A stretch of 49,642 nucleotides of DNA from Bacteroidota bacterium (GCA_013285825.1 JABDGV010000003.1:154405-204046), one strand, 5' to 3'. Counted from the stretch's first letter, positions 7,213 through 17,041 are shown. The notes: a model not told the origin generated them from the letters alone. Translations and numbers: made by a program.

Positions 7213-8123
7213 TGAAACATACCATCCATATCATTAACAGGGTCTCTGGAGCTATTGAAGAAGAACAGATATGGGGCGAAAGCGCTCTTCGCTTCGTCTA
7301 CGGGAAAAACTTTCTTTCCAAAACATTGGGCGCCCTTGTTCGATTAATCACCTCAAACCCACTTGTATCTAAGCTCTGGGGCGCCTATCATGATCGAGAA
7401 GAGACTCGAAAGAATATAGAGCCATTTTGCAAAAAATACTCGATTGATACGAGCGAGTTTGAACAGCCACTCGCTGCCTTCTCCTCTTTCAATGACTTCT
7501 TTGTTCGCAAGCTCAAAAGGTCAGCAAGACCCATCGATCCCGACCCAAAAAGTGCCATCCTTCCTGCCGATGCCCGATATTTGATTTTCCCAGACCTTGG
7601 AACTACAGACTTTTTAATCAAAGGCGTACGCTTTAAGTTAGAGCCATTTCTGCAGTCTCCAGAACTTGCCAAACAATTTCAAGGAGGCGTAGGCATACTT
7701 GCCCGTCTCTGCCCAACTGATTGCCATCGATTTGTCTTTCCCGTATCAGGAAGAGCATCCCCTTCAAAATGGATTGCAGGCTCTTATCTCTCCGTAAGCC
7801 CTATCGCAACCCATCAATTTCCTGCCATTTTTTGGACAAATGTTCGAGAGCTTACCCTTATAGAATCTGAGAAATTCGGGCTCGTTGCTATGGTTGAAAT
7901 AGGCGCGACCAACTGCGCAAGCATTATCCAGACCTACACGCCTGGACAGGTCGAAAAGGGCCAAGAGACAGGCTATTTTCGTTTAGGCGGTTCTGCAATC
8001 ATGCTGCTCTTTGAAAAAGATAAGCTAGAACTCTCAGAAGACCTTATAACTCTTTCAAAGAAAGGCTTTGAGATTCGTGGGCTTATTGGACAAAAGCTTG
8101 GCAGTTATAAAGAGATCAGTTGA
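7209..8123 (+). CDS. psd: Phosphatidylserine decarboxylase
   Basis: The enzyme decarboxylates phosphatidylserine to phosphatidylethanolamine at the membrane and matures by self-cleavage to form a pyruvoyl group. The 304-residue chain has the family landmarks: FNDFFVRKLK, ADAR with the Asp of the processing triad, CPTDCHRFVFPVSG with the His, and the processing site at GGSA near residues 258-261, with Ser as the future pyruvoyl residue. The order of the landmarks and the length fit chlamydial PsdD. The nearby mnmE fits the chlamydial order, but the methionine-salvage block lies between. Confidence 0.95.
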   Translation: MMKHTIHIINRVSGAIEEEQIWGESALRFVYGKNFLSKTLGALVRLITSNPLVSKLWGAYHDREETRKNIEPFCKKYSIDTSEFEQPLAAFSSFNDFFVRKLKRSARPIDPDPKSAILPADARYLIFPDLGTTDFLIKGVRFKLEPFLQSPELAKQFQGGVGILARLCPTDCHRFVFPVSGRASPSKWIAGSYLSVSPIATHQFPAIFWTNVRELTLIESEKFGLVAMVEIGATNCASIIQTYTPGQVEKGQETGYFRLGGSAIMLLFEKDKLELSEDLITLSKKGFEIRGLIGQKLGSYKEIS

Positions 8124-8199
8124 ATTCTAATATTCAATCAAGGCAAAAGGTTCCTATTAGTAGACTTTTTGTGAGTGAAAAGGCAGGAGAATAACTGTT

Positions 8200-8895
8200 A
8201 TGGTCGCACGTAATCGAAACTCGATTTTAATAATTTGCCTGTTGCTTCTTTCAACCGGCTGTGGATCAAAAGAAGAGCCGAAAATCCCTGTCCATGAACA
8301 TGAAGTGTGGTGGGAACAATGTTTGGACACAACAGTCCCGATGTCTACTTTCGCTGCCTGGCTTGACGACACAAAAGCTCCCTCCAGAGTCGCTATGAGG
8401 AATTACCTGCGCACTAAAAATTATTCAACGTTTCTTGATGTCCCTTGTGGACTTTGTATCGATTATGAAGGGCTTAAAACTGAATTTCCAAACATGAAGT
8501 ATCAAGGCCTTGATATCACAGAAAAATTAGTTGCAGTTGCACAAGGGAAAAATATACCTGTCAAACGCGGCTCGATTGAACAGATGCCCTTTAATGACTC
8601 CTCTTTCGATATATGCTATTCACGTCATATCTTAGAACACCTTGATAACTACCAAAAAGCAATCGGAGAGCTCGTACGAGTCGGAAGCAAGGAAGTACTC
8701 ATCGTTTTTTTTATAAAACCGGACGATCAAGCTGATGCCATAGACTTAAGTTCCGCAAATGGCGCTCTTCTCTTTCACAATCGTTATAACAAGCCCGATT
8801 TAGAAAAGTATGTCCTATCCTTAAGCAAGGTAAAAGAAATTAAATGGGAAGAGGTCAATAGTATAGAGAATTTTCTCCATATTTATCTCAAGTAA
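8200..8895 (+). CDS. Lipoprotein SAM-dependent methyltransferase
   Basis: This 231-residue protein starts with a lipoprotein signal: a basic N-terminus, a LIICLLLL core and the lipobox LSTGC. After the anchor comes a class I methyltransferase domain with the SAM motif I in FLDVPCG, an acidic strand end near GLDIT, and the later motif around FNDSSFDICYSRHILEHL, as in the Methyltransf_11 family. A SAM enzyme outside the cytoplasm is unusual, because SAM would have to come from the host or be supplied elsewhere. AGGAG lies 11 bases before the ATG. The substrate is unknown. It converges on the glycosyltransferase operon. Confidence 0.8.
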   Translation: MVARNRNSILIICLLLLSTGCGSKEEPKIPVHEHEVWWEQCLDTTVPMSTFAAWLDDTKAPSRVAMRNYLRTKNYSTFLDVPCGLCIDYEGLKTEFPNMKYQGLDITEKLVAVAQGKNIPVKRGSIEQMPFNDSSFDICYSRHILEHLDNYQKAIGELVRVGSKEVLIVFFIKPDDQADAIDLSSANGALLFHNRYNKPDLEKYVLSLSKVKEIKWEEVNSIENFLHIYLK

Positions 8896-8898
8896 ATA

Positions 8899-9723
8899 TC
8901 AACCGCCATCTTGCTGAGCCCATAGTGCAAAGGTTGCATCTACCACTTGATCTATCGTCTGCTTATTTATTGAATATGGCCTTGGACAATGACAGTCGAT
9001 AGCATTTCTTACGTCTAAAAATCTTAATTGATCAAACCACCACATCCTATCAATACGGGGCCCGACACCATGTCCGAGATAAACAACCTTCCCTGTGGAG
9101 ATTTGCCAGTCGTTAACATATTGGTATAACATAAGCTCATCTGTATTCCAGCCGTAGCCCATCGACGCCCATTGCTGTAGCAGTGGATCAATTTCTTCTA
9201 GTTTTGAAATGCCGAAAACAGATTGGAAAACATCGCCTTTCGCTGCGAAGTAGCACATGGGATATTTTTTTTCATTTCCACCATAAGCCCCATTTCTATA
9301 GATAAGAAATCCATCATCAGGACAGTGGGAAGCACCTTCAAAAAAATATTCGCGAGAAATTGGAAGCATATCGATATCAGAAATTATACAGCCGTCATCG
9401 GGAAATAATATAGGAAGTAAAAGCCTTATCGCCTGTGCTTGAAGTGCTTGAGACACTCCAGGAATAGGATCAAATCGAATAACATCGCCAAGAGTGGTAT
9501 CAACGACACAATTTTCATCGGCTATGAGCGCTAAAGTAGGCTTTAAGCCCATTTTACTCCAAAGGGGAGCCACAACCTGCCAAAATTGAATATAGGTTAT
9601 ATCGTTATTCGTAGCTAAAATCACTCGATTGAGCTCTATCGCCTGAATAGAGGCGGGACTGAAAATATATAGCCACGTAAGAAGGAACAAAACTTTTTGT
9701 ATTCGATTGAAAATGAATTTCAT
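8899..9723 (-). CDS. Exported glycosyltransferase-like protein with DxD motif
   Basis: The 274-residue protein begins with a hydrophobic signal segment (VLFLLTWLYIFSPASIQA). The body looks like a GT-A fold enzyme: a nucleotide-binding-type start (VILATNNDITYIQFWQ), the metal-binding SDIDMLP (DxD), a FLIYRNGAYGG segment and a late GYGWNTDELMLYQYV stretch. I cannot name the family or sugar. Its start overlaps the stop of the upstream gene by four bases (9720-9723), so the two form an operon. Export of a nucleotide-sugar enzyme suggests it works in the host or on the bacterial surface. Confidence 0.65.
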   Translation of the reverse strand: MKFIFNRIQKVLFLLTWLYIFSPASIQAIELNRVILATNNDITYIQFWQVVAPLWSKMGLKPTLALIADENCVVDTTLGDVIRFDPIPGVSQALQAQAIRLLLPILFPDDGCIISDIDMLPISREYFFEGASHCPDDGFLIYRNGAYGGNEKKYPMCYFAAKGDVFQSVFGISKLEEIDPLLQQWASMGYGWNTDELMLYQYVNDWQISTGKVVYLGHGVGPRIDRMWWFDQLRFLDVRNAIDCHCPRPYSINKQTIDQVVDATFALWAQQDGG

Positions 9724-11744
9724 AAATTTGTCCCGTTACTTTTTTGTGAATAGGCCTCATCAAAGTCTTGAACTTGTTTGAGAACAATTTTCCATTTCTC
9801 AATTGCACGCTCTTTTCTGAGCTTATTATACTCGCTCATTTTATGGCTTATAGCTTGGCCATCGACTGTTTGAAGAAGCTCTTCTAATTGATCGAACGAG
9901 TCAAAATATTGAATGTAGGGCATATTCTCTTCGTCGTAATAGTCGGCAGCATCGATCCAAAATTTCAACACTTCCGGATCATTAATATTATTTAAGTCTC
10001 CAGGAATGTTTGGAGGCTCTACTTTAAAATGGGTATAAAAGGTGAGCTGATCTAAAATATTCTTTGGATAAATGGCTCTTAATGTTGAAAGAAAGCGTTT
10101 TGTAGGAAAAAAGAGCGGCACATTGGCCGAATACTGTTCAGAAATGGACATAGAACCGGTTTGAAAAGGAAAATGGACAATACCTTTGAAATCGTATAAC
10201 TCCTGCCACTGATGGGGAATTGGAACTTGCTTGTTTTGAATCAGCTCTTTGTTGCTAAAAGCCCTCCCAAGCACATCAATAAAAGGACATCTAAAGAGAT
10301 AGCCATCTTTCTTGCCGGTGTATTTCGCATTGGTATAGAGGCAAAGACTTGGAATATGTTCACTTTCTATGCCTGTATAGTGCTTCAGATACTGTTGATC
10401 GCCTTTGTTATTTGAAACGATGAAAATTTTTTTATTTTTAACCCCATTTTTAAGGTATTCATTCAACCAATTACATCGATCAGGAGTGAGTATAAAGGGA
10501 TGCTCATAGCGTATCGCATTAACAATTATAATCGGCTTATTGAGTTTCTCATAGAGGAGGGAAAAAGCGGGCGGGTAGGTAACTATAAAACCATCAAAAG
10601 TTTGGAGAAAGTCCTTATATCGTTCGTAAAAGGCATCGCACATCCATTGATTCATATCGAGCCAGGTATTTTCATTAACGATATCAACAGTTTCACGCGG
10701 CTTTCCAAACACCCAAGAGTGGCCTGAGAGGCTCCAATCAACAACTTCGTGGCCTAATGATTCAAAAATATTTTTAACATCGCCAATAACTGCGATATGA
10801 AGATCAAGGTTAAAAAAGCGCAACTTTTTCGTTTTCCAGCGGATATAGTTTTGCTTATCCGCGCTCAATGTCCCATCCCATCGACAGCTGAGAATGCAAA
10901 TCTCTTGACTGACATCCGGTCGATCATACTGATAATGAAAGGGCATATAGACCCCATCAACTAATAGCTGTGCACAGCTTTGCGGCTCAATCTTTAGATT
11001 CAAAAGATTGGCGTAAATACTAAAGAGAACCTGATCATGTCTTCCTTGGCCAAAACCCAACTTAGCAGAGCCATCATCCATGTAATTAGAAAGATCAAAG
11101 GAACAGCGATAGATGGGCTCAAGATAGGATTGATAGATGTCTCTAGAGACCCCCTGAACGCCTGAAACAACCATATAACAATTTGGACTCAAAATACGCA
11201 GCTGTTCATCTGACGGCAAAGGGGCAATAATTTTATTGAGCACAGACTGAGTAATTCTATCTGCAATATTGTGCGGAGCAATATGCATAAGGAAATAGCC
11301 ATTTTGCTGAATGTGCTTAAAAAGGTTATCAGGAGATGACAATACCAAGCTTCCTGCATCGATGTAGAGCATGTATGGGTACATGTCGAGCGCCTGCTTC
11401 ATGACAACTGCCTTCCAAGCATACCAACCGCGTACGCGCTTTCCACTAGGATGAGTAACAAAGTAGGTGCACAAGTCGGGATGAATCATCTCGACGTCGT
11501 ATACCTTCGTTTTCTCGATCTGATTAATTTTAGCTCTCTGTTCTGCTGTAAGCCCAATATCAAAAACTGCAATCTCATCTAAATGGTCAAAATCTGCTTT
11601 ATGGATGCTTCCAATAAGGTTTAAAAGAAGAGGGTAGTGCACTTCATCGGCAACGGTACAGTAGTAATGGAAGGTTTTCTCTTCAGCCTGAAGTGAATGA
11701 AAGAGAGAGAAGAAAGTAAGTAAAAGAGTAAAAAGCTGTCTCAT
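9720..11744 (-). CDS. Large exported protein with glycosyltransferase-like domains
   Basis: I start this gene at the ATG at 11744 because it gives a clean signal peptide (MRQLFTLLLTFFSLFHSLQA). The longer frame up to 11816 adds a non-hydrophobic stretch. The mature protein is about 650 residues. The N-terminal part (HYYCTVADEVHYPLLLNLIGSI, later YMLYIDAGSLV) resembles a GT-A sugar transferase. The C-terminal part contains a second alpha/beta segment (LHIAVIGDVKNIFESLGHEVV, then FIVTYPPAF and KIFIVSNNKGDQQYL) that looks like a GT-B-type transferase. Neither is assigned to a CAZy family here. It overlaps the downstream DxD gene and is divergent from the GT2-GT10 gene. Confidence 0.6.
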   Translation of the reverse strand: MRQLFTLLLTFFSLFHSLQAEEKTFHYYCTVADEVHYPLLLNLIGSIHKADFDHLDEIAVFDIGLTAEQRAKINQIEKTKVYDVEMIHPDLCTYFVTHPSGKRVRGWYAWKAVVMKQALDMYPYMLYIDAGSLVLSSPDNLFKHIQQNGYFLMHIAPHNIADRITQSVLNKIIAPLPSDEQLRILSPNCYMVVSGVQGVSRDIYQSYLEPIYRCSFDLSNYMDDGSAKLGFGQGRHDQVLFSIYANLLNLKIEPQSCAQLLVDGVYMPFHYQYDRPDVSQEICILSCRWDGTLSADKQNYIRWKTKKLRFFNLDLHIAVIGDVKNIFESLGHEVVDWSLSGHSWVFGKPRETVDIVNENTWLDMNQWMCDAFYERYKDFLQTFDGFIVTYPPAFSLLYEKLNKPIIIVNAIRYEHPFILTPDRCNWLNEYLKNGVKNKKIFIVSNNKGDQQYLKHYTGIESEHIPSLCLYTNAKYTGKKDGYLFRCPFIDVLGRAFSNKELIQNKQVPIPHQWQELYDFKGIVHFPFQTGSMSISEQYSANVPLFFPTKRFLSTLRAIYPKNILDQLTFYTHFKVEPPNIPGDLNNINDPEVLKFWIDAADYYDEENMPYIQYFDSFDQLEELLQTVDGQAISHKMSEYNKLRKERAIEKWKIVLKQVQDFDEAYSQKSNGTNL

Positions 11745-11851
11745 GTTCTTGAACACAAATAAATTTCTTGTACTGTACAAAACCATCAACATTCTATGCT
11801 CACAAAAACAATGCAATTAGTGTACCGTGTTCGGAACAGTCGGGATAAAAT

Positions 11852-13621
11852 ATGATTAACTCTATTCATACTCTATTCTTTACATGCACCTTATGGATAT
11901 ATCTCTTCAGTTTTCTGCACGCAGCAGAATTTGTGGTTGTGATTCCCTCCTATAACAACAAAGCGTGGTATAAAAAAAATCTCGATTCCGTTTTCAGCCA
12001 GGATTATGCCGATTATCGAATACTCTTCATTGATGATGCCTCTCCCGATGGCACTGGACCCCTTGTAAAAGAATACATCCAAGAAAAGGGTTTTGCCGAT
12101 CGAGTCACTCTTATCCAAAATGATACCAGGTGCGGCTCACTTGCAAACCTCTACCAGGCTATCTGGAAGTGCGACCCAAAGGAAATTGTCGTCCAGCTTG
12201 ATGGGGATGACTTTTTCAAAGATGAAAAGGTGCTGAGCCGTCTTCATGCCATCTACTCAGATCCAAACGTTTGGGTAACATATGGACAGTTTGAATACTA
12301 TCCTGCATGGTCACCTGGTTGGGCGGCTCAAGTGCCCATTGAGGTTATTGTAACCAACACCTTCCGCGAGTACCACTGGGTCACAACAGCCCTTAGAACT
12401 TTTTACGCGGCGCTGTTTCAAAAGATTAATAAAGATGATCTTCTCTTTGATGGCGACTTCTTCCAGATGTCTGGAGATCTTGCCTATATGTTTCCTGTCG
12501 TTGAGATGGCAGGCTTGCACAGCCGCTTTATTCCAGAAGTACTCTATGTGTACAACGTTGCAACATCGATCAATGATGGCGTACGAGATCCTCAACGGCA
12601 AAAAGAGCTGGGATGGGTCATTCGAGACCGGCCAAAATACTCGCCGCTTAAGGAACTGTTCCCAAAAGCTAAAAAGACCATTTACATAACTCCTGGACAA
12701 ACTGTCGACCTGTTTGCTGTTAACAACCCTGTATTCAACCGAGATAATGGTTTAGAGAAATTCTGTCGCTTGCGCGATGCTTTGGCAGCTGAGGGGTATG
12801 ATCTTGTACAGACTCATACACTTGATGGGCTCAAAGATTTCGAGTATTTAATCGTCTCCGAAATACCTGTCGACCAATTGGAAAAGATCAAGCAATATCC
12901 TAAAGAAAAACTGATCCTCATCTTATGGGAACCCCCCTCTGTTTCACCTCAAGACCACAATCCTGAATTCCATGAACCCTTTTCAAAGGTATTTACCTGG
13001 AGAGATGATCTCGTTAATGATACCAAGTACTTTAAGTTCTACTATCCCGATCTTCACCCAATGATATCTGACCCCATTGCTTTTGAATCAAAAAAGCTCT
13101 GCACCATGATCGCTTGCAATAAGAGCTCATCAAATCCCAATGAACTCTACACAGAACGGCTTAAAGTGATTCAGTTTTTTGAGAATTCTAAAATCCTCGA
13201 CTTCGACCTGTATGGAAAATTCTGGCCAAGCCCCTTAAAGACCTACAAAGGCCCAATTGAGAAAAAAGTGGATATCCTAAAAGCATATAAATTCTGCTTC
13301 GCCTATGAAAATATAAAAGGCGTTCCAGGCTATGTAACGGAAAAAATCTTTGACTGTTTTCAGGCAGGCTGCGTACCCATTTATTGGGGAGCTCCCAATG
13401 TTACTGCCTACATACCTAAAGAGTGTTTCATTGCCCGAGAGGACTTTGATAGCAATGAGGCGCTCTACAACTATCTCAAAAATATGGATAAGGCACGATA
13501 TGATGAATACATAAACCATATCCAGGCCTATTTGAAAAGCGACAAGGCACAGCTCTATTCAATAGACAACTTTGTAAAAATTGTGATGGACACGATCACA
13601 CAAGTTCCAAATAAACAATAA
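11852..13621 (+). CDS. Exported two-domain glycosyltransferase: GT2 plus fucosyltransferase-like (GT10)
   Basis: This 589-residue protein starts with a signal peptide (cleavage near LHA, residue 24). Residues about 26-240 are a family 2 glycosyltransferase (VVIPSYNNKAWYKKNLDSVF, FIDDASPDGT, and QLDGDDFF as the metal motif at 117-120). The C-terminal third has the alpha-1,3-fucosyltransferase signature: FAYENIKGVPGYVTEKIFD followed by AGCVPIYWGAPN (about 480-520), matching the nucleotide-sugar site of GT10. One protein could therefore add two sugars in turn. With its signal peptide it may glycosylate exported surface molecules or host glycans. It is divergent from the other two glycosyltransferases. 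The acceptor and sugars are unknown. Confidence 0.85.
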   Translation: MINSIHTLFFTCTLWIYLFSFLHAAEFVVVIPSYNNKAWYKKNLDSVFSQDYADYRILFIDDASPDGTGPLVKEYIQEKGFADRVTLIQNDTRCGSLANLYQAIWKCDPKEIVVQLDGDDFFKDEKVLSRLHAIYSDPNVWVTYGQFEYYPAWSPGWAAQVPIEVIVTNTFREYHWVTTALRTFYAALFQKINKDDLLFDGDFFQMSGDLAYMFPVVEMAGLHSRFIPEVLYVYNVATSINDGVRDPQRQKELGWVIRDRPKYSPLKELFPKAKKTIYITPGQTVDLFAVNNPVFNRDNGLEKFCRLRDALAAEGYDLVQTHTLDGLKDFEYLIVSEIPVDQLEKIKQYPKEKLILILWEPPSVSPQDHNPEFHEPFSKVFTWRDDLVNDTKYFKFYYPDLHPMISDPIAFESKKLCTMIACNKSSSNPNELYTERLKVIQFFENSKILDFDLYGKFWPSPLKTYKGPIEKKVDILKAYKFCFAYENIKGVPGYVTEKIFDCFQAGCVPIYWGAPNVTAYIPKECFIAREDFDSNEALYNYLKNMDKARYDEYINHIQAYLKSDKAQLYSIDNFVKIVMDTITQVPNKQ

Positions 13622-13670
13622 AACCATAACCAGTTATACTTGTTGCAAAATCAAATTAAATCGTTTCTTT

Positions 13671-15017
13671 ATGTCCACAATCCCTTTCTCATTATTTCTT
13701 TTGGCACTATCCCTATTTGCTCCATTACCAAGATGCCAAGCAGCTGAATCGGTTACCGCCCGTTTTTTGAACAAATACAGTTTGACCAGCATTGCCTCAA
13801 CCATCCAGCAGCAAGAAACGGATAGCTTTGACACGAGCAAGTTCTTCCCCTTCTTTCTTTCTGTGATCGAACAAGAGAACGATAGCTTCTTTGGATATCA
13901 TGCAACTACAGCCTCCCATCTGATTTTTCATGAGACAGTCAAAATCACCTTAGAAGAGCTGTATGGATATCGATTCCCAAAAGATTTTTACTTTCTGCGC
14001 GCTCCAGATCCAACCGCTTACTCTATAACAAGCAGAGATGGGTTCATTCAGAAATATTCGCGCCCAGAGTTATCTCTTGAAGACAAACAAAAGTTTGTCA
14101 ATTTTTTCTTCTTAAAACCAATTGAGAGAATGTCTCAACTATCTTTTCCTTCAGATACTATAGAACAAAGGATTCTCGAGGATATCTATCAGACCCTATT
14201 ATTTTATTCCCCAGGTGAGCCAGTCCTAGGTAAGTCTTTAGAACAGGTTCAACATCAACTCACCCTTTTCATCACAAAATATCTATCTGGTCGAACAGAA
14301 GAAGGGAGAGTGCGATCGGCATTAGCTGAGTGGTTTAAAAATCCACTACAGGTTGAAAGAACGGATCAAGAAGATGTTTTCTTATACCCTATTCTCCACC
14401 CTATTGATGATACTGCAAAAGCTCAACAATCAATCTTAGTTTCGTTAAATATTAGCCTCTTCAGTAATTACACTCTTCCATCAGAAAGCACAGCCCATGT
14501 ATTTGCCAGAGGGGAATCAATTGATTTAAGAGAAAGCGCTGTCCGAAAAAAAACAAAAAAGTTTTTCAATCTCATTGGAATTGATGAGGCTATAGCTGAT
14601 CAGATCTATTTATTTGCAAAAGATCTTCTGAACATGCAACAGGGGATATTATTGCAGTTTTTTGACAACAGCAAAGATAGCGCACCACTCTCGCAAATCA
14701 ATCAAGCCGCCTACGTCTGTGCAACATATGGACAGCCCGATCTCTCAATCACAGTCTCTCAAGCAATACCAAACTTCTTATCTATGAAGTGCATAGAGTT
14801 TGAGAATCTGATCCTTCATCCCCAACTACGACTCATATGTATTCCTGCTACGACCTTAAATCCATTCTCATGGCTTACAATCAAAGAATATGATCAGCTG
14901 CAACCGCGCGACAAAGATCAACTCAGAGAATTTATCCGGATCAAGATACTTCAAGCAAAACGGGATCATGTAAAAAATGAAGCCTATAGAAGGTATCTAA
15001 AGTCCATCTGGAATTAA
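13671..15017 (+). CDS. Exported protein of unknown function
   Basis: I do not recognise this 448-residue protein. The first 24 residues are a signal peptide (FLLALSLFAPLPRCQA). The remainder is soluble in character with no obvious repeat or catalytic motif; an ATTASHLIFHETVK segment and a late ATYGQPDLSITVSQAIPNF segment may be fold landmarks. Its stop overlaps the uvrB stop by four bases on the opposite strand (15014-15017). It stands beside the exported glycosyltransferase genes, which hints at a host-directed role but does not show one. Confidence 0.75.
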   Translation: MSTIPFSLFLLALSLFAPLPRCQAAESVTARFLNKYSLTSIASTIQQQETDSFDTSKFFPFFLSVIEQENDSFFGYHATTASHLIFHETVKITLEELYGYRFPKDFYFLRAPDPTAYSITSRDGFIQKYSRPELSLEDKQKFVNFFFLKPIERMSQLSFPSDTIEQRILEDIYQTLLFYSPGEPVLGKSLEQVQHQLTLFITKYLSGRTEEGRVRSALAEWFKNPLQVERTDQEDVFLYPILHPIDDTAKAQQSILVSLNISLFSNYTLPSESTAHVFARGESIDLRESAVRKKTKKFFNLIGIDEAIADQIYLFAKDLLNMQQGILLQFFDNSKDSAPLSQINQAAYVCATYGQPDLSITVSQAIPNFLSMKCIEFENLILHPQLRLICIPATTLNPFSWLTIKEYDQLQPRDKDQLREFIRIKILQAKRDHVKNEAYRRYLKSIWN

Positions 15018-17008
15018 TTTATGCCCGAAAACTCAAGAATAATCTGATTGAGCCGTTGAAGGGTGTCGCGTGCAGAGATTGCATCTTCAAAGCGCTCTTC
15101 TTTAGCAGCCTTTTTCATAACAGCTTCCCAATGCTTAATTTGCTTTTGAATAGCCCCTAAGTCAAACTCAGCTCTATCTTTTTTAAGCTTTGGGTCGTGG
15201 CTATCTGAAATTTCTGAAAGCATGATATCGAGGAGCGTTGATTCTCGTTTAGTGGATTTAGGAATAATCCCATTCTCATCATTAAATGCCTTTTGAATAG
15301 CGCGTCTTCGTTCAGTCACTTCCAAAGTCTTTTTAATGGATGCTGTACGAGTATCGGCATACATCACTACCCGTCCTCGAATGTTTCGGGCAGCTCTTCC
15401 TGAAATCTGAATGAGAGATGTTTCAGACCTCAAAAAACCTTCCTTATCTGCATCGAGAACAACAACAAGGCTTACCTCGGGCAGGTCGAGGCCTTCTCGA
15501 AGCAAATTGATGCCGACCAAAACATCAAACTGACCCGTACGCAGTTCATGAATAATCTGGAGCCGTTCTAAAGTAACAATATCAGAATGCAAATATCGAG
15601 CTTTGACGCCGAGTTCGTTCAAATATTTAGTTAACTCTTCGGCTAAATGCTTGGTAAGTGTTGTAACAAGCGTTTTTCCACCGGTAAGCGACTCTTTTCG
15701 AATCTCTTCCAAAGCATCGTCAACCTGATGCGTTGCTGGACGAACCTCTATGACTGGATCAAGCAAGCCTGTAGGACGGATGATCTGCTCGATGACTCTG
15801 CCTGCTGCCTGTTCAACCTCCCATTTGCTTGGGGTCGCTGAAACAAATACTGCCTGCAGGTACCTCTGTTGAAACTCTTCAAAACGGAGAGGTCGGTTAT
15901 CATAGGCAGAAGGAAGTCTAAAGCCAAATTCGATGAGTGATTCTTTTCTTGCCCGATCTCCAGCAGACATCGCGGAAATCTGAGGAACCGTTTGGTGCGA
16001 CTCATCGACAATCAGAAGAAAATCTTTGGGAAAATAATCAATTAGACAAGGGGGCGGAAGGCCTGTAGTTCGCTCGCTAAAGTGTCTTGAATAATTCTCA
16101 ATCCCCTTGCAAAAACCAACTTCCTTAATCATCTCGATATCATAGGTAACTCGCTCAAAGATCCTCTGCGCCTCAATCAGCTTGTTGTTGGATTCAAACC
16201 AAGCTTTGCGCTCAAGCATCTCCTGCTTAATCGTCTGGCACGCTTTAGTGCGCACCTCTTCAGGCGTCACAAAGTGGGATGAGGGCCAAATGACAGCTCG
16301 TTCTAGTTGTACCCGCTTTTTACAGGTGAGCGGATCAATTTCCGAAATTCGTTCAATCTCATCATCAAAAAACTCAACACGAATCGCATAGTCATCTTCA
16401 TATGCCGGAAAGATATCGAGAACATCGCCTCGAGATCGAAAGGTTGCTCGAGTAAGATCGAGATCAGAGCGCTTATATTGCATCTCAACGAGCTGGAAAA
16501 GGACATCGTCGCGACGCTTCTTCTGTCCCACCTCAAGCGTCAAGCTCATCTGTCGGTAAAATTCCGGAATACCCAATCCATAAATACAGGAGACAGATGC
16601 GACAATAATCACATCGTTTCGCTCAAGAAGTGAACGGGTTGCAGAAAGGCGGAGCTTGTCGATCTTATCGTTGATCGCAAAATCTTTTTCAATATAGGTA
16701 TCGGTTCTAGCGATATAGGCTTCGGGCTGATAGTAGTCGTAGTAGGAGACAAAGTACTCAACAGCGTTATTGGGAAAAAAAGCTTTAAACTCTTGGTAGA
16801 GCTGCGCAGCCAAAGTTTTATTATGTGCAATAATAAGCGCTGGCCTGTTTACCCGGGCAATAACATTGGCCATGGTAAAGGTCTTTCCAGAACCCGTGAC
16901 ACCAAGAAGCACCTGAGATCGCAGCCCCTCTTGCAGACCTTGAGTAAGCTTTCCGATGGCCTCAGGCTGGTCGCCCTCGGGTTGAAATTTCGTTTCAAGC
17001 TGAAACAT
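15014..17008 (-). CDS. uvrB: UvrABC excision nuclease subunit B
   Basis: UvrB verifies DNA damage and loads UvrC in nucleotide excision repair. The 664-residue length is normal. Visible motifs are the Walker A GVTGSGKTFT, the beta-hairpin region around YYDYYQPEAYI, the helicase motifs DESHQT, SATPSKWE and GRAARN, and a C-terminal UVR segment (near KHWEAVMKKAAKEERFEDAISARD) for contact with UvrC. It is followed upstream by trpS, the same pairing I recall in C. trachomatis. Confidence 0.98.
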   Translation of the reverse strand: MFQLETKFQPEGDQPEAIGKLTQGLQEGLRSQVLLGVTGSGKTFTMANVIARVNRPALIIAHNKTLAAQLYQEFKAFFPNNAVEYFVSYYDYYQPEAYIARTDTYIEKDFAINDKIDKLRLSATRSLLERNDVIIVASVSCIYGLGIPEFYRQMSLTLEVGQKKRRDDVLFQLVEMQYKRSDLDLTRATFRSRGDVLDIFPAYEDDYAIRVEFFDDEIERISEIDPLTCKKRVQLERAVIWPSSHFVTPEEVRTKACQTIKQEMLERKAWFESNNKLIEAQRIFERVTYDIEMIKEVGFCKGIENYSRHFSERTTGLPPPCLIDYFPKDFLLIVDESHQTVPQISAMSAGDRARKESLIEFGFRLPSAYDNRPLRFEEFQQRYLQAVFVSATPSKWEVEQAAGRVIEQIIRPTGLLDPVIEVRPATHQVDDALEEIRKESLTGGKTLVTTLTKHLAEELTKYLNELGVKARYLHSDIVTLERLQIIHELRTGQFDVLVGINLLREGLDLPEVSLVVVLDADKEGFLRSETSLIQISGRAARNIRGRVVMYADTRTASIKKTLEVTERRRAIQKAFNDENGIIPKSTKRESTLLDIMLSEISDSHDPKLKKDRAEFDLGAIQKQIKHWEAVMKKAAKEERFEDAISARDTLQRLNQIILEFSGIN

Positions 17009-17041
17009 AATTAAACACTTACTATCTTTTTAAAGATGAGT

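Noticed and set aside
11745..11816. N-terminal extension of the large glycosyltransferase-like protein
   Set aside because: It would bury the clear signal peptide that begins at the ATG at 11744.
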